NCBI GenBank assembly: GCA_020650975.1
Contig: JAIPMN010013890.1
Coordinates: 1-28,683 of the forward strand
Origin: Apostichopus californicus
Taxonomy: Eukaryota > Echinodermata > Holothuroidea > Aspidochirotida > Stichopodidae
DNA: 28,683 nt
Reading direction: 5' to 3'
The first letter of the stretch is position 1; every line of letters starts with the position of its first letter. Of this stretch, positions 1-8,639 are shown piece after piece. The notes under the pieces are model-generated. The model ran no database searches, was not told the origin of the DNA, and was given only the letters and a program-made list of their open reading frames with translations. Made by a program: the position numbers and the translations under genes.

Positions 1-2322
1 CATATCCCATTTATCTCTCTGCTCCAAGCCATGCGGCACACTGTGCATAAAAACTCATGGGATCCATCGCGCACTCGATTGCTAAAATACACGTGCTCGC
101 TCCAGCTCCTGATGTGTAGAGATCAGTGGCTCACTCGCATCGCATGTAACTTTACGATGTTTGTTTACATTACATAATGATAATTGATGTGGTACAATGT
201 GACAGCCGGGGTATAGATTTATAATAAATTATTATCAGACTGGTTGATTACGTGAGATGAGACTACTTTGAGTTTTGTCAAGGTAGGAACTCAAGAAACT
301 GACACACTAAAACAGTTTTTTTTTAATTATATTTATTAGCTTTTTAAGTTCAAATTAGCACTGGTCTTCAACGATCGCAAGTTGTTTTAAATCGCCAAAA
401 AGGTGCACCAAATGGCGCCAATTGCATCCTCATTTTTCAAAAATCTGTACCTTGTCAGGGGGGACATCCCCCCTCACACACCCCCCTGCGCCGATGAAGC
501 GGCGCGATGGCTGTTTAGCAGCCATATGGTTCGCGGGAAATGATACCTTCCTTGCCGGTAAAAAAAAACATTTTTTTTACAGCCCTGCATAACAATCATA
601 ATGAATAATACAATGCTACCACAAAGGTTAAAGATTTCACACACTCCCTCTACCCAGCCCGGTTAATTTATATCGACCACATGCCAGATCTGTGCGGTCG
701 ATCTTTAATGGTTTTTGCCAGAAAATAATACAATTTTAAATATATGACCAAAAAAATCGGATCGCTGAAAAAGAGTTAAAACGAGTGTTGGAAAATCCTC
801 ACATGTCATACCCCAATCCATATATTGTTGGTCTATTTACTTGTAGGTTAAGTCACCAGTATAAAGACACTTAGTATAGACTTCATGCAAATGTTTGCGA
901 TGATACCATACTTTTACCGTGTCAGGGGCGACGGAGCCGTGAAAGAGGGTTGGGTGGGGTAGGGGTGGGGGTTGATCGGGCACATGCTTAGCCACTATCC
1001 TGATAACCCTGGGAAGTGGCCTCCGTGTTTTATTGGAAATTACCAGTTCCCAATTCGTAATTAAAAGTGCTCTCTTATTGTTGTCTTTTTGTAACAAGTG
1101 AATTCATGTCTAAAACATTGCTATATAAAAAAAAATAATGGTAAAACATGCAGTTCAAAAGTACCGGTATAAAGAAACCTTTTTGTGGAAAGCATTCAAA
1201 TACTTTAATTTGTGAAGGGAACGCATAGAGTATTCACTTTGAGAGGTTTAACATAATTTCAGAGTGTAGTGGTTTCTTGCGTAAAATCAAAGTCACATGC
1301 TCCACTGCCCCTCAGTGTTTGTGCTTCCATGAAACATTTCTTTTGCGAATCAACGAAGATCGCGTTGGTGTGGTTCTTAATAAAGTATGAACAGGAAGTT
1401 GTAGCAACTCCTTGGTATGAAGGAAGTCTGATATTTGGGACACATGCAGTTCTTCACTGAGAACATCGTTCAATAGAAAGATTCGATTGTGTAATGGTAT
1501 GGTTAAATAAATTCTTTACAACTCCACAAAAATGTTATAAGTTTGTACAATTTGAATTAGATCAATGACAAAAAACAAGGCGTGCAATGTTATAACATTA
1601 TTAAAGGGTGATAATGAATACATACGTAAATAATAAGGAATCTTGGTTTATCTGCCTTGTTCATGTATTGCAACATTTTGTGTTTACTTTTTTACTGAAA
1701 TCACCCGGGAGGATCAGTTGTTTTCCTCAGTAAAGAATGTTGCTATGTCCTCGACCCTCCTACCCCTCTCCATTATATTCTTCCTCCGTTTCAGTACAAG
1801 GGTTTTGCAGGTTTTTCATCCCGCCATTACATATAAAATGTAATTTGTAGCATTTTAAACTATCTTGAGATTAAGAGATTAGCTTTAAGTTTCATTATTA
1901 ATAGATTTATATTTTACCAGTGAACTCTAACATTTCGAGTGATATATGTCAACTTCATCACTGTAAGTTATGTCAAATACGTAGTACTTGTATTACGCGC
2001 CGGTACTTTCTTGCCGTACAAGCAAAGCGCCACCAGTAGGAATGGGTGGCTTCAGTATATGTCGCATGACGTCATTCTCCCTACTTCAATTCTATGATCC
2101 ATTCTTATTTAGTTTTCGTGGGATCGTTGAAACACAAGACTTGTGATTATAATTAATTCTGATCAGGATGATCAAACACATGTGATTTATTTAATTGTTA
2201 TTTATTGTTTACTTTGTTTATCTTCATTGATTAGGTAAACAATAAACCTGACTAGGAGGACATTCCTCTACGTCTTCTACATCTCATACGATGATTACTC
2301 TACTTCTCTCCATAGGTTTCAG
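1..2322. other. No convincing gene; non-coding DNA with short hairpins
   Basis: No open frame here has codon structure or motifs I recognise, and the short open frames lack splice sites on both sides. The stretch holds the triple hairpin at 457-525, a full CRE palindrome TGACGTCA at 2067-2074, and a small inverted repeat (TTATTGTTTAC near 2204 and its complement near 2236). One strong polypyrimidine tract with TTTCAG lies near 1795, but no matching donor follows it. This may be the upstream flank or an intron of the plus-strand gene. Confidence 0.5.
457..525. repeat. Three consecutive short hairpins
   Basis: Three perfect inverted repeats follow each other within 70 bp: AGGGGGG/CCCCCCT with a 4-nt loop (457-474), GCGCCG/CGGCGC with a 6-nt loop (488-505), and ATGGCTG/CAGCCAT with a 5-nt loop (507-525). 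The block is GC-rich in AT-rich surroundings. It may be the structured end of a transposable element. No family was recognised. Confidence 0.6.
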
Positions 2323-2392
2323 TGGTACTTTTTGCCAGACACTTATCTGGTTGGATCTATTCCGTCATCCTTGAAGTCAAGAAACGTGAAAG
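2323..2392 (+). CDS. Candidate 70-nt coding exon of the plus-strand gene
   Basis: A long polypyrimidine stretch runs into two possible acceptors, CCATAG (2315) and TTTCAG (2322). From 2323 the frame reads WYFLPDTYLVGSIPSSL and continues to a donor AAAG|GTATTG. The exon ends in phase 1, and the next candidate exon (6679) starts with two bases, so G|TA would make a Val codon at the junction. That phase match is the main argument for this choice. An alternative donor, AAC|GTGAAA at 2385, would end in phase 0. The other acceptor also gives an open frame, so the reading frame is not secure. The peptide is not recognised. The donor is weaker than those of the later exons. Confidence 0.33.
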
Positions 2393-3697
2393 GTATTGTC
2401 ACAATGACGTCATAATAGACACATTTCAAATTTCTGGGGTTCTGTGGTACTTCCCGAGAAAAAGGGGAAGTTTAGACTTCAAATGATACCTCTGAGGCAT
2501 AGTTTGAATTGTATTTTGTCCAATATCTAAGTCGAAACGCAACATGGTGCTATAACTACTCTGAGTTAGTTTGAAATGCGTGGTAGTGTATTTTTTAAGG
2601 GGGTAGGGGAGACATCCCACCCCCCCCCCCCCGATGGGCGCTTGGAAAGAGTAAATTCTATATGTATTGGCAAAAACTAACATCCATGCATGATTTGCAT
2701 TAACAAAATAATAGTATAAATTAAAAGTTGGTAATGATATGAGGGAAAAAACAGTTAGAATTATATGTAAATGTCGACCATATTTTATTTATTTGTACGC
2801 TTCTACGGAGGTATACAATGGTGTGTCACTCATTAGCTGTTTAAGAACGGGCACCTGTTTCTTTATCAACGCGACCCCATAGGTATACAAACAGTGGTAT
2901 GGGTGTCACACCGCTCGGTCTCAAATTGATGCCAAGTCGGTTGACAAATTGAAGATAAATTTATCATGGTCGTACACTTAAGAAAGTAAGAGTTATAATA
3001 CAAAAACGAAGAAAGGAAAACAGAATCGGTTTGTCTGTTACTCCCTTACGTCTATACTTCCCCAGATTTGGATAATATTAGGTACATAAAATGCAGCAGA
3101 TTCCTGATGCTTGGCCCCACCCCTTCACCAGGGCCTTGCACTTCAATCCGCTGAAAATTGAGCACTTCTCATAAATATATTTCAGTGTTTCACAATTACT
3201 TCAATATATCTGCAAAACGCTGCAGCGTAAGTCCAACGGATCCCCACCAGCCTGCTCGGAATACATTCTAGAGAAATATCATTTATTTATAACATGTGGT
3301 CTCCGAGGCGCTTCCCCTGGAACCAACCAGTGCTTCAAATATTTTCCAGAGAAATTTGATTCCTCTATCTTATGTACACGTAGTTGTTGTGGTTGGACTC
3401 GCTATAAGAGAACAAGAAATATTAGAAATGCTGCTTTTTCACTGGGCGTTAGCCCCTCGACCCGCTTCCGGGCTCTGAGAAACGTTCTGTATAAAGTTGA
3501 GGTTAAGCTTTCTTCCTGACAACTGTTTCTCAAAATTCTGCAGCTTCCGGAGATTTCGCATCGCACCCGTTGATAACATTAAACAATCAAAGAAAAATAT
3601 CTAATTTACATTTTTTGGTCAGTAAATCTGCAAAGCGAAATGCATAAAAAAGGCTTTATTTTGGATCTGATAAGTATTAGTTACATTTTCAAGCTAG
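2393..3697 (+). other. Intronic or intergenic stretch without gene
   Basis: It contains a CRE palindrome (2405-2412) and a 13-C run (2620-2632) next to a G-rich segment. A TTTCCAG acceptor-like site near 3350 is followed by an open frame but has no usable donor. I see no domain and no RNA gene. Confidence 0.5.
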
Positions 3698-4813
3698 TGT
3701 AACCGAACTTTGAAAGCTATTCTTTAAGCTGTATTAACTGTTTAAGTAATGTTATAATTCTTTGCCGGGAAATCCCCGTTATCCTCCTAAGTTGTTTACT
3801 ATGACGTAAGCAATTGTGGCCTTTCGGTCCCCGGAAGACTGGTGACCGCAACTCTGAGGCGGTGTACTTTGAAGTAGAACATTCTCGCGCGCGTACGTAA
3901 ACTTAAGCCATTGTTCAGGCTAGTATAAAAGGAACTGATGGTACGTGCAGCGTGGGAATCTTTGACAAAATCTCTCAAGACGTCTACGTACGGTACGTTA
4001 TCATCATATCATTTACTATTATCCAAGTTGGTAGGTTTCTAATACCACGGCACCGTGTATAACTGTTCGTAGATATTGTAAGCGCTCAGAATATTATTGA
4101 ATACATTTGTGAGTTGTATAAATTGTTAGCAAACTGCGCTATTGCACTGAGGGAGATTACGCCCAGTTATTTAGGAGTAACGTTATTGACCGACTGTTAT
4201 CATTTTAAGTTATTTAGTAGCGCTCTGAACTGCGTGACAATGTGTGTACTTTAGTAGAGATCAGTGTTCTGCTGTGATTGGATATATTTCAGTAAGTCCG
4301 TTAGTAGGAACATTAGTGAATAGCCTAGGTCAGCTATCAGAAAGATACATTACTGCCATTTAGTCCATCGATTGGTTCTTACATCGATTAACGGCATTGC
4401 AGACACCGTTAAGTTAAATTTGTAGCTTTGAATCTGTTTTCATATTTAGACGTTGCGTTTGGCGTTGTGTTTAGCGCCGCGTTATACGTTACGTTCTGCG
4501 CTGCGTTGGGCGCCGCGTTGTACGCTGCGTTATACGCTGCGTGTGGCGCCGTGTTGGACGTTGCGTTGGGCGTTACGTTTAGTGCCGTGTTCTACGCTAC
4601 GTTTAGACGCCGCGTTGAGGAATTGCGTTAACAGTTACGTTCAGCGTAATCAAGGATAAGTGTAAGAACATTTAATGAACCTAGTAAGGAGACGGAAGTC
4701 TGAATAAACGATACCACTTTAGCATCTTCTCCATTGTCATCTTTTTGTCGAAATTCTCTTTCGCCTACCCCATCATTAAAGACTGCCCCATCAGACAGGG
4801 AAGTGACGTTACA
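3698..4813 (+). mobile_element. Solo LTR of a Ty3/Gypsy-type LTR retrotransposon
   Basis: The segment starts TGTAACCGAACTT and ends AAGTGACGTTACA. These are the imperfect inverted ends, with TGTAAC/GTTACA tips, typical of Ty3/Gypsy LTRs. Inside, in the expected order, are a TATA box (TATAAAA, 3924-3930) about 225 bp from the 5' end and a polyadenylation signal (AATAAA, 4703-4708) about 105 bp from the 3' end. The plus orientation follows from this order. Neither side shows a primer-binding site, polypurine tract, gag or pol, so it is a fossil left by LTR-LTR recombination. The flanks share only CTA as a possible target duplication (CTAG against CTAT), which suggests it is not recent. At 1.1 kb it is long for an LTR, partly because it carries a minisatellite. 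A host promoter with a first exon is the main alternative. Confidence 0.6.
4449..4617 (+). repeat. 12-bp GC-rich minisatellite inside the solo LTR
   Basis: About 14 adjoining 12-bp units fit the consensus NRCGYYRCGTTN, for example GACGTTGCGTTT and GGCGTTGTGTTT. The period is a multiple of three, so one frame stays open and would read as four-residue units such as DVAF, GVVF, SAAL and YVTF. That frame has no ATG. It is best read as non-coding repeat expansion, not a protein. Confidence 0.8.
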
Positions 4814-6291
4814 CTATCAATTTACATATTGTTTATCGATTCGATACAGTTTCACATCGGTATTATATACTTGATGAGGTAACGATGTATACTTTACTCC
4901 CTATAACGCGTAGTATCTGTCGCACTTTGAACTTAACATTTTCTTTGAATTTCGCTGAGATGCTAAAATGTCCTAAAAAGATTCAATATGTTTGAGTAAG
5001 GCAGCTTACTGTGTTTTTAAGAGTATCCATTGACCTTGCAAGTAGTAGTTAAGAGAGCAATTCAGAGTAGATGCAATTCAATTAGTCTTCTTCATCGGTC
5101 AACGAGTAAATTCCGAAAAAATATCAATTATGTTTTTTTTATTGAATGTTCAATGTTCTTACTCATTAAATAAATATGATGCTCAAGAGAAAGTTTCCAT
5201 CCTTCCCTTGGATCAAGTAAACTGCCATGGATGCACCTATGCTTCTGGCCATGGTAGTCTATTATGAAAAAGAAGTTATCGTGGATATTCAAACTAGATA
5301 CGTGTTTCTTGAGTTAAGTGGAAATGAGCATTTGTCATATCGTCCTCAGAATTGTTACTGAATAATAACTGTAAAAGTAGGGACCTGCTTTAAGTTACAG
5401 CAGGTGGTTAGTTCTGGATAGGTAAAACGGCCGGTTATTAATATAGTGCGCACTGCAATTATGATATCTTTGTAATATCGGCTGCGATAGCCTAGGCTCG
5501 CATTCAAATTCAGTAAACAGAAGATGTAACAAACAGAAACAAAGGGACGTTACAATGGTCTGTTCTATTTCAATTCAACAATTATTGTAATTGTAATACA
5601 ATACAATTGCTGCTGATTTTTCTGTTTAATTCGTGTTGTAGTTTTGTCACGGCCTTATTGATGATCTGAAAGACAAACCACGACACAAAACATAATTTAT
5701 ATTGATATGGTATCTTCATTAATATGTGTTTGCACGTAAGTGTTGTTTGTCTCAATTTACTCTTCTGTTGATAACAGACTTTAATGTAGGTTTCTTAAAA
5801 CTTCTCAGAAATTTGGACGGCGTTATTGTTCAATGTTACAATTGTGTATATCAAGTCATAATAACACAATGTTAGATTATACATACCTTCCTCCTCCATA
5901 TAAGGTACTATTAGAGAGATTGATGTATTTAGTCTTAATACAGTTGAAAACAAACATACCTAAGGAAGTGACTGGAATCAAGAAATATTAAACCTTAGTT
6001 TACACAACTGACATACTCTCAGGACAATGGAAATGACGAAGATTTGTCTAGGCTTGTAGCTCCATCAATCCAAATACTATATTTTTTTATGATCAACATT
6101 TAAATTATTGGCTTTCATGATCTGTGATGACGTCACTGATGTTGAGTGTTCTCTGATCAGTTCATCATCTCATGGATGATTATTCTTGATCTGAGCATCG
6201 AATACTCTACTATCATGATTTGTTTTCTTAATTTAGTTCAATCTTCACTCCTACTTGAGTTGTTTCACATGTGTTATGTAGGATAAGTATA
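4814..6291. other. AT-rich intronic stretch without gene
   Basis: No long open frame, tRNA or recognisable domain was found. A full CRE palindrome lies at 6128-6135. Short AT-rich inverted repeats occur near 5575-5620. Confidence 0.5.
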
Positions 6292-6495
6292 CAACTGATC
6301 AGTTATGCTAATGAGATGACAACAATTCTAACCTGATTGGTTATGTAACTAAGAGGATAATGGTTGTAAACTGATCAGGTATAAAACCGAGATGATAATG
6401 ATAGTAAACTGATCGGTAATCTTACTGAAATAAAAGGATTGTAAACTGATCAGATATATTACTGAGATGATAATGATAGTAAACTGATAAGATCA
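6292..6495. repeat. 37-38 bp tandem repeat built on CTGATCAG
   Basis: Units beginning at or near AAACTGATCAG start at about 6292, 6330, 6368, 6406, 6443 and 6481, so the spacing is 37-38 bp. Most units hold the palindrome CTGATCAG or a one-base variant, followed by a GAGATGATAATGATAGT-like segment. Units 3 and 5 are the closest pair. It lies in the presumed intron just upstream of the 6679 exon. Confidence 0.8.
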
Positions 6496-6678
6496 AACTT
6501 AAGGAATCAACCAGATTAATATCTCACCTGATATGAGGGTATCATCTAGGGTCAACAAAAATCCGGTGAATATAATGTTTAATATTTCATTTCAGCCCCA
6601 CCCCCCATCCCCCCCCCCAAAAAAAGAGATTTAAATTGCACTTGCACTTTCATCAGTTTCGTTCATTGTATTCATCAG

Positions 6679-6731
6679 TATGGGACTATGGTGGTGATCG
6701 TCGCCTGAATCTACAGACCGGTCAATGGCAG
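6679..6731 (+). CDS. Candidate 53-nt coding exon of the plus-strand gene
   Basis: Acceptor TATTCATCAG is followed by an open frame reading WDYGGDRRLNLQTGQWQ and a strong donor CAG|GTAAGAG. The exon starts with two bases of a split codon and ends in phase 0, matching the phase-0 start of the next exon at 16287. A second acceptor, TTTCATCAG at 6656, would give a 75-nt exon that is phase 0 at both ends, with FRSLYSSV in front; all later exons are also symmetric phase 0, so this remains open. The peptide has no recognised family. The next intron would be about 9.6 kb. Confidence 0.5.
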
Positions 6732-7117
6732 GTAAGAGATTGTACACCTTTCTTACAGCTATTGCTCATAATGCATTCTGGTCAGCTTATTTGAGCTAAG
6801 CTGCCCTCTGTATTACTTTACCAGTAAATATTAAATAAATAATAGTGACAACATAATCGGTAAAATGCACTCAGTTGATGGTAGCATTTGAATTAGATTG
6901 TGATACACAACTTAATACAACATAAATTTACAGACATCTTCTTGCTCCTGCTCCCAAACGTTGGTCAGATTTCTTTTATTATTGTTGCCTCTTCTACCAG
7001 AATGTCACTCGTGTGTCCTTTATTACCCAACCAGAAATTTGTTTTATCATTCAAGATATTCTCTCACAGGTATATATAAAGGCACAATACTGGCTTGCAG
7101 AAACGAGACGCACATGC

Positions 7118-7322
7118 TAAGTTTTCATTAATATGTAAAAGTAAGTTGGCCTGACGTTTCGATCCTAGCAGGATCTTCTTCAAATGCTAAAATTAGCCTT
7201 TGAAGAAGATCCTGCTAGGTTGGAAACGTCAGGCCAACTTACACTTACACATTATCATACACAGGCTCTCTAGTGGATAAGCAGTTTGCTAACAGTTTTA
7301 TTTTATTTTAAGTTTTCATTAA
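7118..7322. mobile_element. Retro-inserted palindromic element with 14-bp target duplication
   Basis: An identical 14-bp direct repeat, TAAGTTTTCATTAA, lies at 7118-7131 and 7309-7322 and encloses a 177-bp insert. The insert contains two 50-bp arms (7141-7190 and 7193-7242) that are inverted copies matching at 47 of 50 positions, separated by 2 bp. The right end of the insert is a T/A-rich stretch (TTTTATTTTATTT). A long target duplication with variable ends fits retrotransposition (LINE- or Penelope-type), not a cut-and-paste transposon. Each arm contains a hammerhead-like core, described in the next entry. I infer a non-autonomous Penelope-like derivative. No reverse transcriptase is present. 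Confidence 0.65.
7196..7234 (+). ncRNA. Hammerhead-ribozyme-like motif, relict
   Basis: Read on the plus strand, the order is GCCT (stem I), TTGAAGA (core; the hammerhead consensus is CUGANGA), an extra A, GATCCT-GCT-AGGTTG (stem II), GAAA (core), CGTC with the expected cleavage point after 7230, then AGGC pairing with GCCT. The inverted copy on the minus strand (7190-7141) has a perfectly paired stem II (GATCCT/AGGATC) but a weaker stem I. Penelope-like elements are known to carry minimal hammerheads with very short stem III. The U in place of C at the first core position and the extra base argue that activity is weak or lost. Confidence 0.35.
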
Positions 7323-8383
7323 ATCAGGATTGTATTAATATATTTGCTAACATTGAAGAAAAAAGCCTTCTTCATCAGAAAATAGTGAATATTTATGAAT
7401 ATTTATCTACTATATATCTACTGAAAAGATAACACAATGAACTTATTTACAGACTACTCGATTGTTGACGGATACCACAGTTTTAACGTGAATTACGTGG
7501 TGTCCATTTCACCCTCAAAGAGGTGAAATATAATCCTTAAAGAAAGACTTATATAATTGGGATTACTTTTCTTTAGTTTCTTCTATACCATTGTCAAATC
7601 AACTTTGAATACAGGCAACAAGGTCATTTTTTTTAAATATATTAATTAGATATTAAAATATTAGATATTTAGACAACGAAACTAACGTTAAATAAAACAA
7701 CTTCAAGTCTTCAAGTGTAAACACCTTTTCTTCATATTATCCCCGTTATCTCTTCATCTAAATGTGATTTAATATATTTTCATATCAGAAATGTCTGAAA
7801 TAATATACACTTCGTACAAAACATGAAAAACTGGGACTCCAGCTATATATTACAATACTGTATCCTTATACACTAATAGAGAATATTCGAATAGTTCACA
7901 GTAAGATTAAAGTATATGGACAAAATCACTCGTATTGTGTTTTATAAAACTCATTTCGAGACAGCCGTCACTGAATGTAAACAAACATCAATGATTGAAG
8001 GATACTTAATTCTAGTAGTTTCAGTTTGTAAGATGCAACGTAATCTTTTGCGACATTCATAAAAAAAAGCGGAATTCAGATCGCCGTGTAAGAAAGAAGA
8101 GACAAATGAGAGATTAGAACAAGGAAATGGGGGGGGGGGGAAGGGTGGAGGGCTCTTATTCAGCCCGTCCAATGATTAGTTCTATATTGAAGCACTCGTA
8201 AAAATTCCATATCAGTGAGATTATCAGTGAGATAGTATTACAAATATTTTAAAGATAATGTAAAAGGTTTACTTTTTAACATGCTTGTTACGTATATGTC
8301 AATCATTTTTGACATATACCGTCTTATTATTTTGAGGGGTTGTGAAAGTACGAACCTCTAGAGAGGACATTGTAAAAAAAAGT
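7323..8383. other. AT-rich intronic stretch without gene
   Basis: No coding signal was found. On the minus strand at about 7352-7376 there is CTGATGAAGAAGGC followed by a short stem, another hammerhead-like 5' half without the GAAA half. A 12-G run lies at 8129-8140. An ATATGTCAA/TTGACATAT hairpin lies near 8295. Confidence 0.45.
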
Positions 8384-8628
8384 ATTACGTACGTACGTAA
8401 TATTAATAGTACGTACGTACGCAATAATTATCACGTACGTACGTAATAATAGTAGGCTATTACTTACGCACGTAATAATATCACATGCGTACGTGATATA
8501 TTATTACGTACGTACGTACGTGGTATGTATTAGGTACGTACGTGATAATTACTACGTGCGTACGTAATAATTATCACGTACGGACGTGATAATATTACGT
8601 ACGTACGTAGTATTATTACGTAGGTACT
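8384..8628. repeat. ACGT-rich palindromic satellite, ~22-bp period
   Basis: About eleven units alternate a (TACG)n block, usually TACGTACGTACGTA, with an AT block such as ATAATTAT. The spacing is about 22 bp, so blocks alternate roughly every 11 bp. Nearly every block is itself palindromic. The units vary in sequence (GCGT, GGAC, TTAC variants) but keep the alternation. The alternating purine-pyrimidine blocks could adopt Z-DNA or cruciform structure. CpG density is far above the surroundings. Confidence 0.85.
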
Positions 8629-8639
8629 GTTGCGTTTAC

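Noticed and set aside
837-1097. 86-codon minus-strand frame
   Set aside because: No ATG-supported start with domain features, no splice context; Pro/His-rich part reflects a G-rich stretch.
1760-1843. Possible exon after the strong acceptor CTTCCTCCGTTTCAG near 1795
   Set aside because: The only donors following are weak (GCAG|GTTTTT or AAAT|GTAATT), and the phases do not clearly join to the 2323 exon.
3340-3478. Possible exon after TTTTCCAG near 3350
   Set aside because: No acceptable donor before the stop, and the peptide shows no family features.
4428-4659. Open frames of 67-68 codons over the 12-bp minisatellite, with hydrophobic four-residue periodicity
   Set aside because: The main frame has no ATG, and its period follows from a 12-bp repeat unit. 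No splice sites fit. It lies within the solo LTR.
7352-7376. Second hammerhead-like motif on the minus strand (CTGATGAAGAAG)
   Set aside because: It has the exact 5' core CTGATGA, but the stem is followed by AATG instead of GAAA and there is no stem I partner.
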